The notes: a model not told the origin generated them from the letters alone. Positions 36,412 to 44,276 are shown, counted from the first letter of the stretch. The stretch is 64,000 nucleotides of DNA from UBA5352 sp041685545 (GCA_051745855.1 JBNJEK010000001.1:1-64000), one strand, 5' to 3'. Program-made: numbers and translations.

Positions 36412-36431
36412 CCCCGGCGCCCTCGCCGGGG
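36412..36431. repeat. REP-like palindrome (CCCCGGCG-CCCT-CGCCGGGG)
   Basis: Perfect 8-bp stem (36412-36419 with 36424-36431), loop CCCT. On the minus strand it reads CCCCGGCGAGGGCGCCGGGG, the same GGCGAGG(G)CGCC core as the palindromes at 4958 and 40252-40318. Confidence 0.6.
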
Positions 36432-36461
36432 GGGCGTTGCAGGCGTAGCCGTCTGCCGTTC

Positions 36462-36628
36462 TGGAGGGGCCGGAGAGGGCGAGATGCCGTTTATCTCGCC
36501 CGACGCCGGCCCGGCCGTTCGCCGTAGTCGTTGTCGTCCCGCCGAACGACAAACGGCCGGGCGCAGGCGGAACCACCGGCGTCGCCGCCCTCGCAAACGG
36601 CGCGAGGGCGTGCTCTCCGGCCCCTCCA
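36462..36628. repeat. Fold-back element: 16-bp inverted repeat enclosing three hairpins
   Basis: TGGAGGGGCCGGAGAG (36462-36477) is perfectly complementary to 36613-36628. Inside lie three perfect hairpins: 36477-36485 with 36493-36501 (loop GCCGTTT), 36510-36519 with 36552-36561, and 36586-36594 with 36602-36610 (loop AAACGGC). The first and third loops are reverse complements of each other, so they could also pair. The two outer hairpins have the same loop when read on opposite strands but different stem sequences that still pair completely. This may be a MITE-like DNA repeat or a structured RNA. Confidence 0.6.
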
Positions 36629-36725
36629 AACGGCTGGACAAACGACGTGTAACACACCCATCCCGGGCGCCGCGGGGTCCGCGCCCGATAAAACGACATC
36701 CGATCCCTGGAGAGGAGCCGCCCAA

Positions 36726-36869
36726 GTGACCTGGGGGACGGCGATACTGCTCGTGTTCGGAATCTTCATCGTGCTGGGAATCATCTTCGGCATCATTGCG
36801 CCGAGATTGATGCGTCTCGGAAAGAAGAAACGTGGCCCGTCCGACCGAGGGTTCAAAAGGGAGGAGTAG
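36726..36869 (+). CDS. Small single-pass membrane protein
   Basis: Peptide of 47 residues starting at GTG: one hydrophobic helix (WGTAILLVFGIFIVLGIIFGIIA) followed by a basic, charged tail (GKKKRGPSDRGFKREE). The start is fixed by GGAGAGGAG 7 nt upstream. It could be a membrane-anchored modulator or an accessory of the small two-helix protein encoded 27 nt downstream. I recognise no family. Confidence 0.6.
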   Translation: MTWGTAILLVFGIFIVLGIIFGIIAPRLMRLGKKKRGPSDRGFKREE

Positions 36870-36896
36870 CCGCAGGCAGTCGGGAGGAACTGGACC

Positions 36897-37103
36897 GTGA
36901 GCCGGCGCTGGATACTCGCACTCCTAATCGTCTGGATGGCGGTGCGTCTGGTCTGGTACGTGCCATTGCTGCTGGGAGTGCAGCAGCCGTCCCCGGCGGC
37001 CCTCACTCTCATCATGGCCGTGCTGGACGTACTTGTCTTCATCGTGGTCGTTGCCCACCTGATCCGCTCCGCTGTCGCCCCGCGATCCGACGGCAGCGAG
37101 TAA
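36897..37103 (+). CDS. Small two-helix membrane protein
   Basis: Protein of 68 residues with two hydrophobic segments (ILALLIVWMAVRLVWYV and ALTLIMAVLDVLVFIVVVAHLI) and a short charged tail. GTG start after GGGAGG. With the preceding small gene it forms a two-gene run upstream of the TIM-barrel isomerase gene. Function not recognised; possible roles are anchoring or membrane sensing, without evidence. Confidence 0.6.
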   Translation: MSRRWILALLIVWMAVRLVWYVPLLLGVQQPSPAALTLIMAVLDVLVFIVVVAHLIRSAVAPRSDGSE

Positions 37104-37175
37104 CCTGAACACGGGACCCGTCAAAGGATCCAAACCAACCTTCGTGTCGCTCAATACTGAGGGAGGAGCACAGTC

Positions 37176-38144
37176 ATGAAAGTAGGAGCGCTTTCCGCCG
37201 CGTGGAGTGACCAGTCGCTCGAGGACGTCTGCGCGTACTTCGCTGAGGCCGGACTCGACACCATCGAGATCGGCACCGGCAACTACCCCGGCAACGCGCA
37301 CGCAGATCCGTTCGAACTCAAGGGGAACAAGAAAAAGCGCGAGGACTTTCTCGCCACCGTCAAGGACCACGGCCTTGAGATCTCCGCGTTCTCATGCCAC
37401 GGCAACCCCCTGCACCCCGATGATACGGTTGCCGAGGAGCACCACGAGGTCTGGCGCGCCACCTGCGACCTCGCGCAGCAGTGTGAGGTCACCTGCGTCA
37501 ACGGCTTCTCCGGCCTTCCCGGCGGCGGCCCCAATGACGAGACGCCCAACTGGGTTGTCGCGCCGTGGCCCGAAGACCATCTCGAAGCGCTGGAGTACCA
37601 GTGGGACCTCGCCATCGACTACTGGAAGCGCGAGAACGATTACGCCGACAAGCGCGGCGTAAACTTCTGCTTCGAGATGCACCCGAACTTCCTCGTGTAC
37701 AATCCCGAGACCCTCATCAAGCTCCGCGAGGCCTGCGGCGACCGCATGTGCGCGAACTTCGATCCCTCGCACCTGTGGTGGCAGGGCATGGACCCGTCCT
37801 CATGCGTCCGCTGGCTGCAGGAGCACGGCGAGGTCATCCAGCACTTCCACGCCAAGGACGTCGCGGTCTACGACTGGAACGCGCGCGTCAACGGCGTGCT
37901 CGACACGAAGCACTACGGCGACGAGGTCAACCGCTCGTGGATCTTCCGCGCGCTCGGCTACGGCCATGACCAGCTTGAGTGGAATGAGCTCATCTCCACG
38001 TTGCGCATGTGCGGCTACGACGGGCCGCTGTCGATCGAGCACGAGGACTCGCTGATGACCGCCAACGAGGGCTTCATGAAAGCCATTGCATTCCTCCAGG
38101 AGGTCGCCATCCAGGAGGAGCCCGGCGAGATGACGTGGGCGTGA
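37176..38144 (+). CDS. Sugar phosphate isomerase/epimerase (TIM barrel)
   Basis: Barrel protein of 322 residues of the xylose isomerase-like family, in the subgroup often annotated as sugar phosphate isomerase/epimerase. Likely metal ligands: Glu in NFCFEMHPNF, Asp in CANFDPSHLWWQ, His in QHFHAKDVAVYD, and Glu in PLSIEHEDSL. The start is ATG after GGGAGGAG. It differs from the shorter relative at 18758 by about 65 residues, mainly in the middle. Substrate unknown; it could feed the adjacent transketolase operon with a ketose, but this is speculation. Confidence 0.9.
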   Translation: MKVGALSAAWSDQSLEDVCAYFAEAGLDTIEIGTGNYPGNAHADPFELKGNKKKREDFLATVKDHGLEISAFSCHGNPLHPDDTVAEEHHEVWRATCDLAQQCEVTCVNGFSGLPGGGPNDETPNWVVAPWPEDHLEALEYQWDLAIDYWKRENDYADKRGVNFCFEMHPNFLVYNPETLIKLREACGDRMCANFDPSHLWWQGMDPSSCVRWLQEHGEVIQHFHAKDVAVYDWNARVNGVLDTKHYGDEVNRSWIFRALGYGHDQLEWNELISTLRMCGYDGPLSIEHEDSLMTANEGFMKAIAFLQEVAIQEEPGEMTWA

Positions 38145-38152
38145 ACGGCAGC

Positions 38153-38220
38153 TAACGTCGGCGCACGCCGGCGAACGGCAGCCAACGACAGCAAGCAGCG
38201 ACGGCAACGGCAACGACAGC
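38153..38220. repeat. Low-complexity ACGGCAACGACAGC tract
   Basis: Degenerate short units such as AACGGCAGC and ACGGCAACGACAGC fill the gap after the isomerase gene. Similar sequence occurs at 3469-3540, also intergenic. Confidence 0.45.
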
Positions 38221-38251
38221 GGGCGGATGGCAGGACCTGCCATCCGCCCGC
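38219..38251. terminator. Very strong 16-bp hairpin
   Basis: GCGGGCGGATGGCAGG (38219-38234) is perfectly complementary to 38236-38251, a single base apart, so the real loop would be a few bases wide. It lies between the isomerase gene and the WD40 gene. No T-tract follows, so it may be a terminator, a processing site or another dispersed palindrome. Confidence 0.5.
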
Positions 38252-38290
38252 CCCGACAACCCGCTCAGATGGCCCGCTGGAGGTGGCGTC

Positions 38291-40174
38291 ATGCCGACAC
38301 GAACCTCCGTTCTTGTGCTCCTGACCGCGCTGCTTGTCGCGTCCCCCCTCATCGCTCAGCCCGGGATGCTCCCTCCGCCCGCGCAGTCCGATGCACATGC
38401 TTCCAGCGTCGCGTTCAGCCCCGACGGTGCTCGCCTCTCCGCCGCCGCGGGGTACACCGTCCGGACCTGGCAGATTGCCTCCGGCGAGCCCGTCGAGGCG
38501 CTCAGCGGACTGGGCGAGGGCGTCATCTGCGTGGCATTCGGCCCCGACGGCAGCCGACTTGCCGCCGCCGGCACCGACGGGGCGGTGCGCCTCTACGACT
38601 CTGAGGGCGCCCTCATTGCCACGCTCGAAGGCCACACCGACTTCGTCCGCGACCTCGACTTCAGCCCCGCAGGCAGCATCCTCGCCTCAGCCTCCGACGA
38701 CGGCTCGGTGCGGCTGTGGGACGTCGCCTCGGAAGAACTGCTCCGGGAGATCCCCGGGCATCCGGATTACGTGCGATCGGTCGCATTCGGCCCGCGCGGG
38801 CAACTCATTGCCAGCGGCTGCGACGACGGCATCGTCCGCCTCTGGGACGCCGACACCGGCGAGCTTCTGAGGGAGCTGACCGGCCACACCGACTACGTGC
38901 GCGGCGTTGACATCAGCCCCGAGGGTGACCTTGTTGCCTCGGGCAGCGACGACACCACCGTGCGGCTGTGGAACGCATCCAGCGGCGAGGAGGTCGCGAT
39001 CCTGCGAGGACACTCCGACTGGGTGCGCGACGTAGCTTTCAGCCCCGACGGCGCGACTCTCGCCTCCGGCGCCGACGATGGGCTCGTGAATCTGTGGGAC
39101 GTGGCCTCAGAGGAGATCGCAGGTGCGCTTGAGTCCGGGGCGTGGGTGATGTCCGTCGCCTTCAGTTCCGACGGTTCGCGCCTTGCAGCGGCCTCCTCAG
39201 ACGGCATCGTGAGCCTCTGGGACCCGGCCGGGGAGACGCTGCTCGCGCGGGCGGGAGGCGCGACCCCGATGCTCATGCGCCTGGCCCTCAGCCCCGACGG
39301 GCTGACGCTTGCCGCGGGCGCGCAGACCGGGGAGGTCTGGTTGTGGGACCTGCACAGCGATGATGCCCCGGCGCGCACCATCGACCTCTCCGGCGTGGAT
39401 TCTGTCGCCGCGCTTGCATTCAGCCGCGACGGAACGGTGCTGGCGGCGGGAGGTGACGGCGCGCAAGTCCCACTGATCGATCCGGCCTCGGGTGAGATCA
39501 TCCGCCGCCTCGACGGTTCGCGGGGAATCGTCACGCTGCACTTCGACCGGCGCGGGCGCCTCCGGGCCGCCGGCGCGGATGGCTCCGTGCGGGCGTGGAA
39601 TGTCGAGGAGGGTAGCGTCATCTACGAGGCGGGCGGCGCCGGTCATTCGGTGACGGTGGTGTCCGCGGCCTCGGGCAAGGTGCTCAAGGGCAGTCGGCGG
39701 CCCGCCGACTTCGGTGCGGCCATCTTCACCGCCGATGGCGAGCGCGTACTGGCCGGCTCAGGGCAGGATGGCGCGCTGTGCCTGGCGCTGTCGCCCGATG
39801 AGCGGCTGCTCGCGACCGGAAGCAGGATGGGTACGGTGCAGCTCGGTTCCGCCGAAAAGCTTGACGGCACGATCCTGTCGGGAGATGCGCACACCGACTA
39901 CGTGCGCGCGGTCAGTTTCAGCCCCGACGGGCGCTTTGTCGCCTCCGCAAGTGATGACGGCACCGTGAAGCTGTGGTCGGTCACACGTCGGAAGCTGGTG
40001 CGCACGTTCGAGGGGCACACGGACTGGGTGCGCGACGTGCGTTTCATCGACAACGACCGCCTCGTCTCGGGCGCCGACGATGGCACGGCGAGAATCTGGA
40101 GCGCACGGACGGGTGATCAAGTGCGGGTGCTGCATACCGTCGGTCCGGCCTCCGACAGACTTGCCGCACCGTGA
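38291..40174 (+). CDS. Secreted WD40-repeat double beta-propeller protein
   Basis: Protein of 627 residues that begins with a signal peptide (VLVLLTALLVASPLIAQ). About 13-14 WD40 repeats fill the rest, enough for two seven-bladed propellers. Blades are regular: GHTDFVRDLDFSPAGSILAS, GHPDYVRSVAFGPRGQLIAS, GHTDYVRGVDISPEGDLVAS, GHSDWVRDVAFSPDGATLAS and, near the end, GHTDWVRDVRF. The recurrent H-x-D-(F/Y/W)-V-R string marks one face of several blades. No catalytic domain is attached, so it probably acts as a scaffold outside the cytoplasm. Confidence 0.9.
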   Translation: MPTRTSVLVLLTALLVASPLIAQPGMLPPPAQSDAHASSVAFSPDGARLSAAAGYTVRTWQIASGEPVEALSGLGEGVICVAFGPDGSRLAAAGTDGAVRLYDSEGALIATLEGHTDFVRDLDFSPAGSILASASDDGSVRLWDVASEELLREIPGHPDYVRSVAFGPRGQLIASGCDDGIVRLWDADTGELLRELTGHTDYVRGVDISPEGDLVASGSDDTTVRLWNASSGEEVAILRGHSDWVRDVAFSPDGATLASGADDGLVNLWDVASEEIAGALESGAWVMSVAFSSDGSRLAAASSDGIVSLWDPAGETLLARAGGATPMLMRLALSPDGLTLAAGAQTGEVWLWDLHSDDAPARTIDLSGVDSVAALAFSRDGTVLAAGGDGAQVPLIDPASGEIIRRLDGSRGIVTLHFDRRGRLRAAGADGSVRAWNVEEGSVIYEAGGAGHSVTVVSAASGKVLKGSRRPADFGAAIFTADGERVLAGSGQDGALCLALSPDERLLATGSRMGTVQLGSAEKLDGTILSGDAHTDYVRAVSFSPDGRFVASASDDGTVKLWSVTRRKLVRTFEGHTDWVRDVRFIDNDRLVSGADDGTARIWSARTGDQVRVLHTVGPASDRLAAP

Positions 40175-40197
40175 CATGCTGCGGCCTTCGCGGGGTT

Positions 40198-40408
40198 GGA
40201 CAGGAGAGGTTCGTATCAACGGTTAAGGATTCGGAGACCGCGGCAACGACTCTCCAGGCGAGGGCGCCTGGAGTCCGGAATCGCAAGACCGATCGGAGTC
40301 CGGGCGCCTCGCCCGGACGTCGTTTCCCGCCACCCGGAACCACCTGCGCGGCGTGACACGCCTTTCCTGACCCTATCCTTAACCGTTGATACGAAGCCGG
40401 ACAGGAGA
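40198..40408. mobile_element. MITE-like element with perfect 21-bp terminal inverted repeats
   Basis: The 21-nt sequence at 40210-40230 (beginning TTCGTATCAACGG) is the exact reverse complement of 40375-40395. GGACAGGAGA stands outside both ends (40198-40207 and 40399-40408), as a target duplication would, although 2-3 nt separate it from each repeat. The 144-nt interior encodes nothing and carries two opposed REP-like palindromes, CTCCAGGCG-AGGG-CGCCTGGAG (40252-40273) and GTCCGGGCG-CCT-CGCCCGGAC (40298-40318). No transposase is in the window, so any movement would need one elsewhere. Confidence 0.65.
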
Positions 40409-40428
40409 TGTTCGCGCGGACCGCGAAG

Positions 40429-40458
40429 TTGCGAGTAGGCGAAGATGTGTGCTACAAT
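40429..40458 (+). promoter_or_regulatory. Candidate sigma-70 promoter for the branched-chain aminotransferase gene
   Basis: TTGCGA (40429-40434) and TACAAT (40453-40458), 18 nt apart, match the housekeeping consensus well. The start codon is 119 nt downstream of the -10 box. It sits just outside the right end of the MITE-like element. Confidence 0.5.
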
Positions 40459-40576
40459 CTGAACGAACGATGGCGGCAGGACAGCCATCGGCCGCACTGC
40501 GCACTAATGACGGTTGACGGTCGGTGTCAGCCGCATCCTTCCGCCGATGAGCGGGACAGACGGGGAGCGACAAGTG

Positions 40577-41455
40577 ATGGCGCAACAGATTTACATGGAT
40601 GGCGAACTGGTCGATCGCGATGAAGCGAAGGTGTCCGTCTACGACCACGGGCTGTTGTACGGCGATGGAGTATTCGAGGGGATCCGCGTCTACAACGGGC
40701 GGGTTTTCCGGCTTGAGGAGCATATCAGGCGGCTCGAGCGCTCGGCCCGCGCCATCATGCTCGACATCCCGCTCTCCGTCGAGGAACTGATCGAAGCGCA
40801 TGTGGAGACGTGCCGCGCGAATGACGTGCACGAGGGCTACATCCGCACGCTGGTGACGCGCGGTGTCGGCGACCTGGGCCTCGATCCTCGCAAGTGCCCG
40901 AAGCCGAGCATCATAATCATCGCGGCGAACATCCAGCTTTACAACCCGGAGCTTTACGAGACCGGCCTGTCGCTGATCACCTGTTCGACGCGGCGCAACA
41001 CTGCGGCGAGCCTCGACCCGGGTATCAAGTCGCTCAACTATCTGAACAATATCCTGGCCAAGATAGAATGCAATCTTGCCGATGTACAGGAAGGCATCAT
41101 GCTCACGAGCAATGGCATGGTCTCCGAGTGCACCGGTGACAACATCTTCATCGTGAGCGACGGTGAGGTGGTGACCCCGCCGATCTCCGCGGGGATTCTC
41201 AACGGCATCACGCGGGCCGCGGTGATGGAGTGCGCGGAGGAACTCGGCATCGCTGTCTCCGAGAAGCTCTTCCCGGTCACAGAGGTGTACACCGCAGAAG
41301 AGTGCTTTCTCACCGGCACTGCCGCCGAACTGGTTCCGGTCATCGAAGTAGATGGAAGAATCATCGGGAATGGGAAACCTGGAGCGACCACCAAACGTCT
41401 ATTGGACCGGTTGCACGAACTTACGACCTCAGAAGGAACGCCGATATACGACTAA
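40577..41455 (+). CDS. ilvE: Branched-chain amino acid aminotransferase (class IV PLP)
   Basis: Class IV aminotransferase of 292 residues. VYDHGLLYGDGVFEGIRVYNGRVFRL is the characteristic start, and KSLNYLNNILA carries the PLP Lys. TGDNIFIV and TGTAAELVPV follow in the usual places. These features fit IlvE or D-amino-acid aminotransferase; the family cannot be split safely from sequence alone, but LxLYNPELYETGL-type segments favour IlvE. The ATG at 40577 comes after GGGGAGCG; the frame opens earlier, at 40514. No other branched-chain genes are adjacent. Confidence 0.88.
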   Translation: MAQQIYMDGELVDRDEAKVSVYDHGLLYGDGVFEGIRVYNGRVFRLEEHIRRLERSARAIMLDIPLSVEELIEAHVETCRANDVHEGYIRTLVTRGVGDLGLDPRKCPKPSIIIIAANIQLYNPELYETGLSLITCSTRRNTAASLDPGIKSLNYLNNILAKIECNLADVQEGIMLTSNGMVSECTGDNIFIVSDGEVVTPPISAGILNGITRAAVMECAEELGIAVSEKLFPVTEVYTAEECFLTGTAAELVPVIEVDGRIIGNGKPGATTKRLLDRLHELTTSEGTPIYD

Positions 41456-41806
41456 AGTGAACCGGATTCGGGAATGATCAAATCGGGGACTGGCGATCCG
41501 ATCCGTTAAACCGACGGTTCGGTCGCGCAGAAGCACCGGACAGATGCCCTCCGTCCCGCCCAGGACTCCGGTGAGAGATCAGTTGCGGTGGGACCTGACC
41601 ATGTGAACCTTCGGGGAGATGACGCGGCGCAGGATATGCGGCCGCGCGTCGTGCGACCAGTTTTTTCAAGGCGCGCGCCCCGACCTCCCTCTTTCGTGTG
41701 CCAATGGTAGACCGCCCGGCGGGCGGCGCGCGGGCTTCAAGTCAGAGCCAGACGCGGAGTCATTCTCTATTCCGGCGCACTCTCGTGATAAGGAGCTTAA
41801 TGCAGC
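41456..41806. other. 351-nt non-coding leader upstream of clpC
   Basis: No open frame or RNA gene can be supported. A hairpin CCGCCC-GGC-GGGCGG is at 41712-41726, and a weaker CACCGGA/TCCGGTG pairing near 41537-41570. I found neither a CIRCE element nor a CtsR-type direct repeat, so heat-shock control of the Firmicutes type is not supported. AAGGAG at 41790-41795 is the ribosome binding site of the next gene, 11 nt away. Confidence 0.6.
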
Positions 41807-44254
41807 ATGGAATTGTGGCAAAGATTTACACATCGCGCTCGCAGAGCCATCCTCATTGCCCACGATGAGGCCTCGCAGATGCGGATGCACCTGATTGGGA
41901 CGGAGCATCTGCTGCTGGGCCTTATTCGTCTGGGTGAGGGCATGGCTGCCGAGATCCTCCGGTCGATGAACGTGGATCTGCACGAACTTCGGGCCGACCT
42001 GCGGCGCAACATCGACATGGGATCAGAAGACCAGCCTTCCAACGAAATCTCGTTCACGCCCGAGGCCCAGCGCGTATTGCAGCTTGCATACGGGCAGGCC
42101 AGAGAGCTGGACGATCATCATATCGGAACCGAACACATCCTCCTGGGTCTGGCGCGCGAGGGACGCGGCGCGGCATATCGCACCCTGCGCCGGCACAACG
42201 TTGAGGCCGCTCGCGTGCGCACCGCGATCCTGAACCTCGCTCGTGCGGACGATGACGGTGACGAGGATGAGAGTGAAACGCCTACGCTCGATCATTTCAG
42301 CCGCGATCTCACCGAGTTGGCCCGCGAGGGGCAACTCGATCCGATCATCGGCCGGGGCGTCGAGCTTGAGCGGGTGGTGCAGATCCTCTGCCGCCGCACC
42401 AAGAACAATCCGTGCCTGATCGGCGACGCGGGTGTGGGGAAGACCGCGATCGCTGAGGGCCTTGCCCAGCGGATCGCCGAGAGCGACATCCCCGGGCCGT
42501 TGCGCAATCGGCGCCTCGTGGCGCTGGACCTTGCGAGCCTCGTCGCTGGCACGAAATACCGCGGTGAGTTCGAGGAGCGGATGAAGCGCGTGATGGAGGA
42601 GATTCGAGCCTCCGAGGGCCGAATCATGATCTTCATCGATGAGCTGCACACCATCGTCGGCACGGGCGCGGCGGAGGGCGCGATGGACGCGTCCAACATT
42701 CTCAAGCCCGCGCTGGCCCGCGGTGAACTGCAGTGCATCGGCGCGACCACCCCAGATGAATACCGCAAGCACGTGGAGAAGACGCCCTCACTTGAGCGGC
42801 GCTTCCAGGCCGTGCGCGTTGAGGAGCCGACGCCGGAAGAGGCGCTGGATATCCTCTACGGAATCAAGAACCGCTACGAGGACTTCCACCATGTGGACCT
42901 CACCGAGGACGCGCTGACGGCGGCAGTTGATCTCTCCGCGCGCTACATCACCGAGCGCGCGCTGCCCGACAAGGCGATCGACCTGATCGATGAGGCGGGT
43001 TCGCGCGTGAAGCTGCGGCGTTATCGCGAAGCGTGTGAGGCGGGTGCGTTCGATGCCGACAGCGAGGCCGGTGATTTTGACACGGACTTTTGCGTCGGTG
43101 TCGAGAGCGACAGCCCGGAGATGTTCTACTTCCCGGAAAGCGACGAGGACGGACTGGACCTGCCCGACGAGACGGCGGAGCCGCGGCCTGAGGTGCTTCG
43201 GACCGACATCGCGGAGATCGTCTCCACCTGGACAGGCGTGCCCGTCACGCAGCTTTCGCAGGAAGAATCCGAGCGGCTGCTGGAGATGGAGGGTTCGCTG
43301 CGGCAGCGGGTGATCGGCCAGGACGAGTCGATCGCCACGGTCTCACGAGCGGTCCGACGAGCCCGCGCCGGTGTCAAGGACCCGCGCCGGCCGATCGGCT
43401 CATTCATGTTCCTCGGGCCAACCGGTGTCGGCAAGACGCTGCTTGCGCGTGTGCTGGCCGACTACCTCTTCGGCGATGAAGATGCGATGATCCGCATTGA
43501 CATGTCGGAGTACATGGAGCGTTTCGCGGTCTCGCGCCTGATTGGCGCGCCTCCCGGCTACGTGGGCTACGAGGAAGCCGGACAGCTTTCCGAGGCGGTC
43601 CGCCGCCGCCCCTACTCGGTGGTGCTTTTCGACGAGATTGAGAAGGCGCACCCTGAGGTCTTCAGCATCCTGCTGCAGATCATGGAGGACGGGCGTCTGA
43701 CCGATGCCCAGGGGCGCGTCGTTGACTTCAAGAACACGGTCGTGATCATGACGAGCAATGTCGGCGCTCGGACGATCTCGGAGACGACCAAGATGGGGTT
43801 CTCGACTGCTCAGATCGAGAAGAATGTCGAGCAGGACAAGAAAGAATACGCGCGGATGAAGTCGAAGGTGACCGAGGAGCTGAAGAAGGCCTTCAGCCCC
43901 GAGTTCCTCAACCGTGTGGACGACGTCGTGGTCTTCCACTCGCTCACACAGGAGCAGATTCGCGACATCGTGCAGCTTGAAGTCGGCTACCTCAACGAGC
44001 GGCTGGCCGAGCAGGAGATCCACCTTTCGGTGAGCGAAGAGGTGGAGGAGTTGCTCGCGAAAAAGGGCTTCGACCCGGCGTTCGGCGCCCGGCCGCTACG
44101 GCGTCAGATCCGCTCGCTCATTGAGGATCCGCTGGCCGAGCAGATTCTTTCCTGCGAGGCCCACGAGGGCTGTGAGATACTCGCGGACCTCGATGAGGAC
44201 GATGAGCTGACTTTCCGCTTCATCGAAACGGCCGTTACACCCCATCCGGCCTGA
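41807..44254 (+). CDS. clpC: ClpC-type AAA+ unfoldase with atypical middle domain
   Basis: Double-ring unfoldase of 815 residues that feeds substrates to ClpP. Two N-terminal Clp repeats (RAILIAHDEASQ, RVLQLAYGQARELDDHHIGTEH) precede AAA domain 1 (Walker A GDAGVGKT, Walker B IFIDELH) and AAA domain 2 (GPTGVGKT, VLFDEIEKAHPEV). KMGFST after the second Walker B matches the (L/I/V/M)GF loop that docks ClpP. The middle segment (about residues 405-462) has neither a coiled coil nor the UVR-like motif of ClpC. Instead it is a Glu/Asp-rich linker (ESDEDGLDLPDETAEP). No clpP or mcsB is adjacent. Confidence 0.94.
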   Translation: MELWQRFTHRARRAILIAHDEASQMRMHLIGTEHLLLGLIRLGEGMAAEILRSMNVDLHELRADLRRNIDMGSEDQPSNEISFTPEAQRVLQLAYGQARELDDHHIGTEHILLGLAREGRGAAYRTLRRHNVEAARVRTAILNLARADDDGDEDESETPTLDHFSRDLTELAREGQLDPIIGRGVELERVVQILCRRTKNNPCLIGDAGVGKTAIAEGLAQRIAESDIPGPLRNRRLVALDLASLVAGTKYRGEFEERMKRVMEEIRASEGRIMIFIDELHTIVGTGAAEGAMDASNILKPALARGELQCIGATTPDEYRKHVEKTPSLERRFQAVRVEEPTPEEALDILYGIKNRYEDFHHVDLTEDALTAAVDLSARYITERALPDKAIDLIDEAGSRVKLRRYREACEAGAFDADSEAGDFDTDFCVGVESDSPEMFYFPESDEDGLDLPDETAEPRPEVLRTDIAEIVSTWTGVPVTQLSQEESERLLEMEGSLRQRVIGQDESIATVSRAVRRARAGVKDPRRPIGSFMFLGPTGVGKTLLARVLADYLFGDEDAMIRIDMSEYMERFAVSRLIGAPPGYVGYEEAGQLSEAVRRRPYSVVLFDEIEKAHPEVFSILLQIMEDGRLTDAQGRVVDFKNTVVIMTSNVGARTISETTKMGFSTAQIEKNVEQDKKEYARMKSKVTEELKKAFSPEFLNRVDDVVVFHSLTQEQIRDIVQLEVGYLNERLAEQEIHLSVSEEVEELLAKKGFDPAFGARPLRRQIRSLIEDPLAEQILSCEAHEGCEILADLDEDDELTFRFIETAVTPHPA

Positions 44255-44276
44255 CGCCGGGGACGCAGGTAAACCG

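Larger units (their letters stand above)
36316..36725. other. Non-coding region dominated by nested palindromes
   Basis: This 410-nt gap holds no supportable gene: open frames on both strands are shadows of GC-rich palindromes. It contains a REP-like hairpin (36412-36431), a fold-back array (36462-36628), and a further hairpin near 36664-36686 (CGGGCGC paired with GCGCCCG). The motifs GCCGTTT and AAACGGC recur along it. The GGAGAGGAG near its end is the ribosome binding site of the small gene at 36726. Confidence 0.7.
40175..40576. other. Non-coding leader with MITE-like insertion and promoter
   Basis: The 402 nt between the WD40 gene and the aminotransferase gene contain no supportable gene. 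The first half is a MITE-like element (40198-40408). The second half contains a good promoter candidate (40429-40458) and an approximately 120-nt leader before the start codon, without an obvious riboswitch or attenuator that I can recognise. Confidence 0.7.

Noticed and set aside
36531..36869. 112-residue reading of the small membrane protein
   Set aside because: The first 65 codons read through the hairpin array. The GTG at 36726 has its own ribosome binding site.
38560..40110. Regular DNA repeats suggesting a CRISPR-like or tandem array
   Set aside because: The periodicity is that of WD40 blades in one coding frame; there are no spacers.
41456..41806. Heat-shock operator (CIRCE or CtsR type) upstream of clpC
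   Set aside because: No TTAGCACTC-type inverted repeat or GGTCAAA direct repeat could be found.
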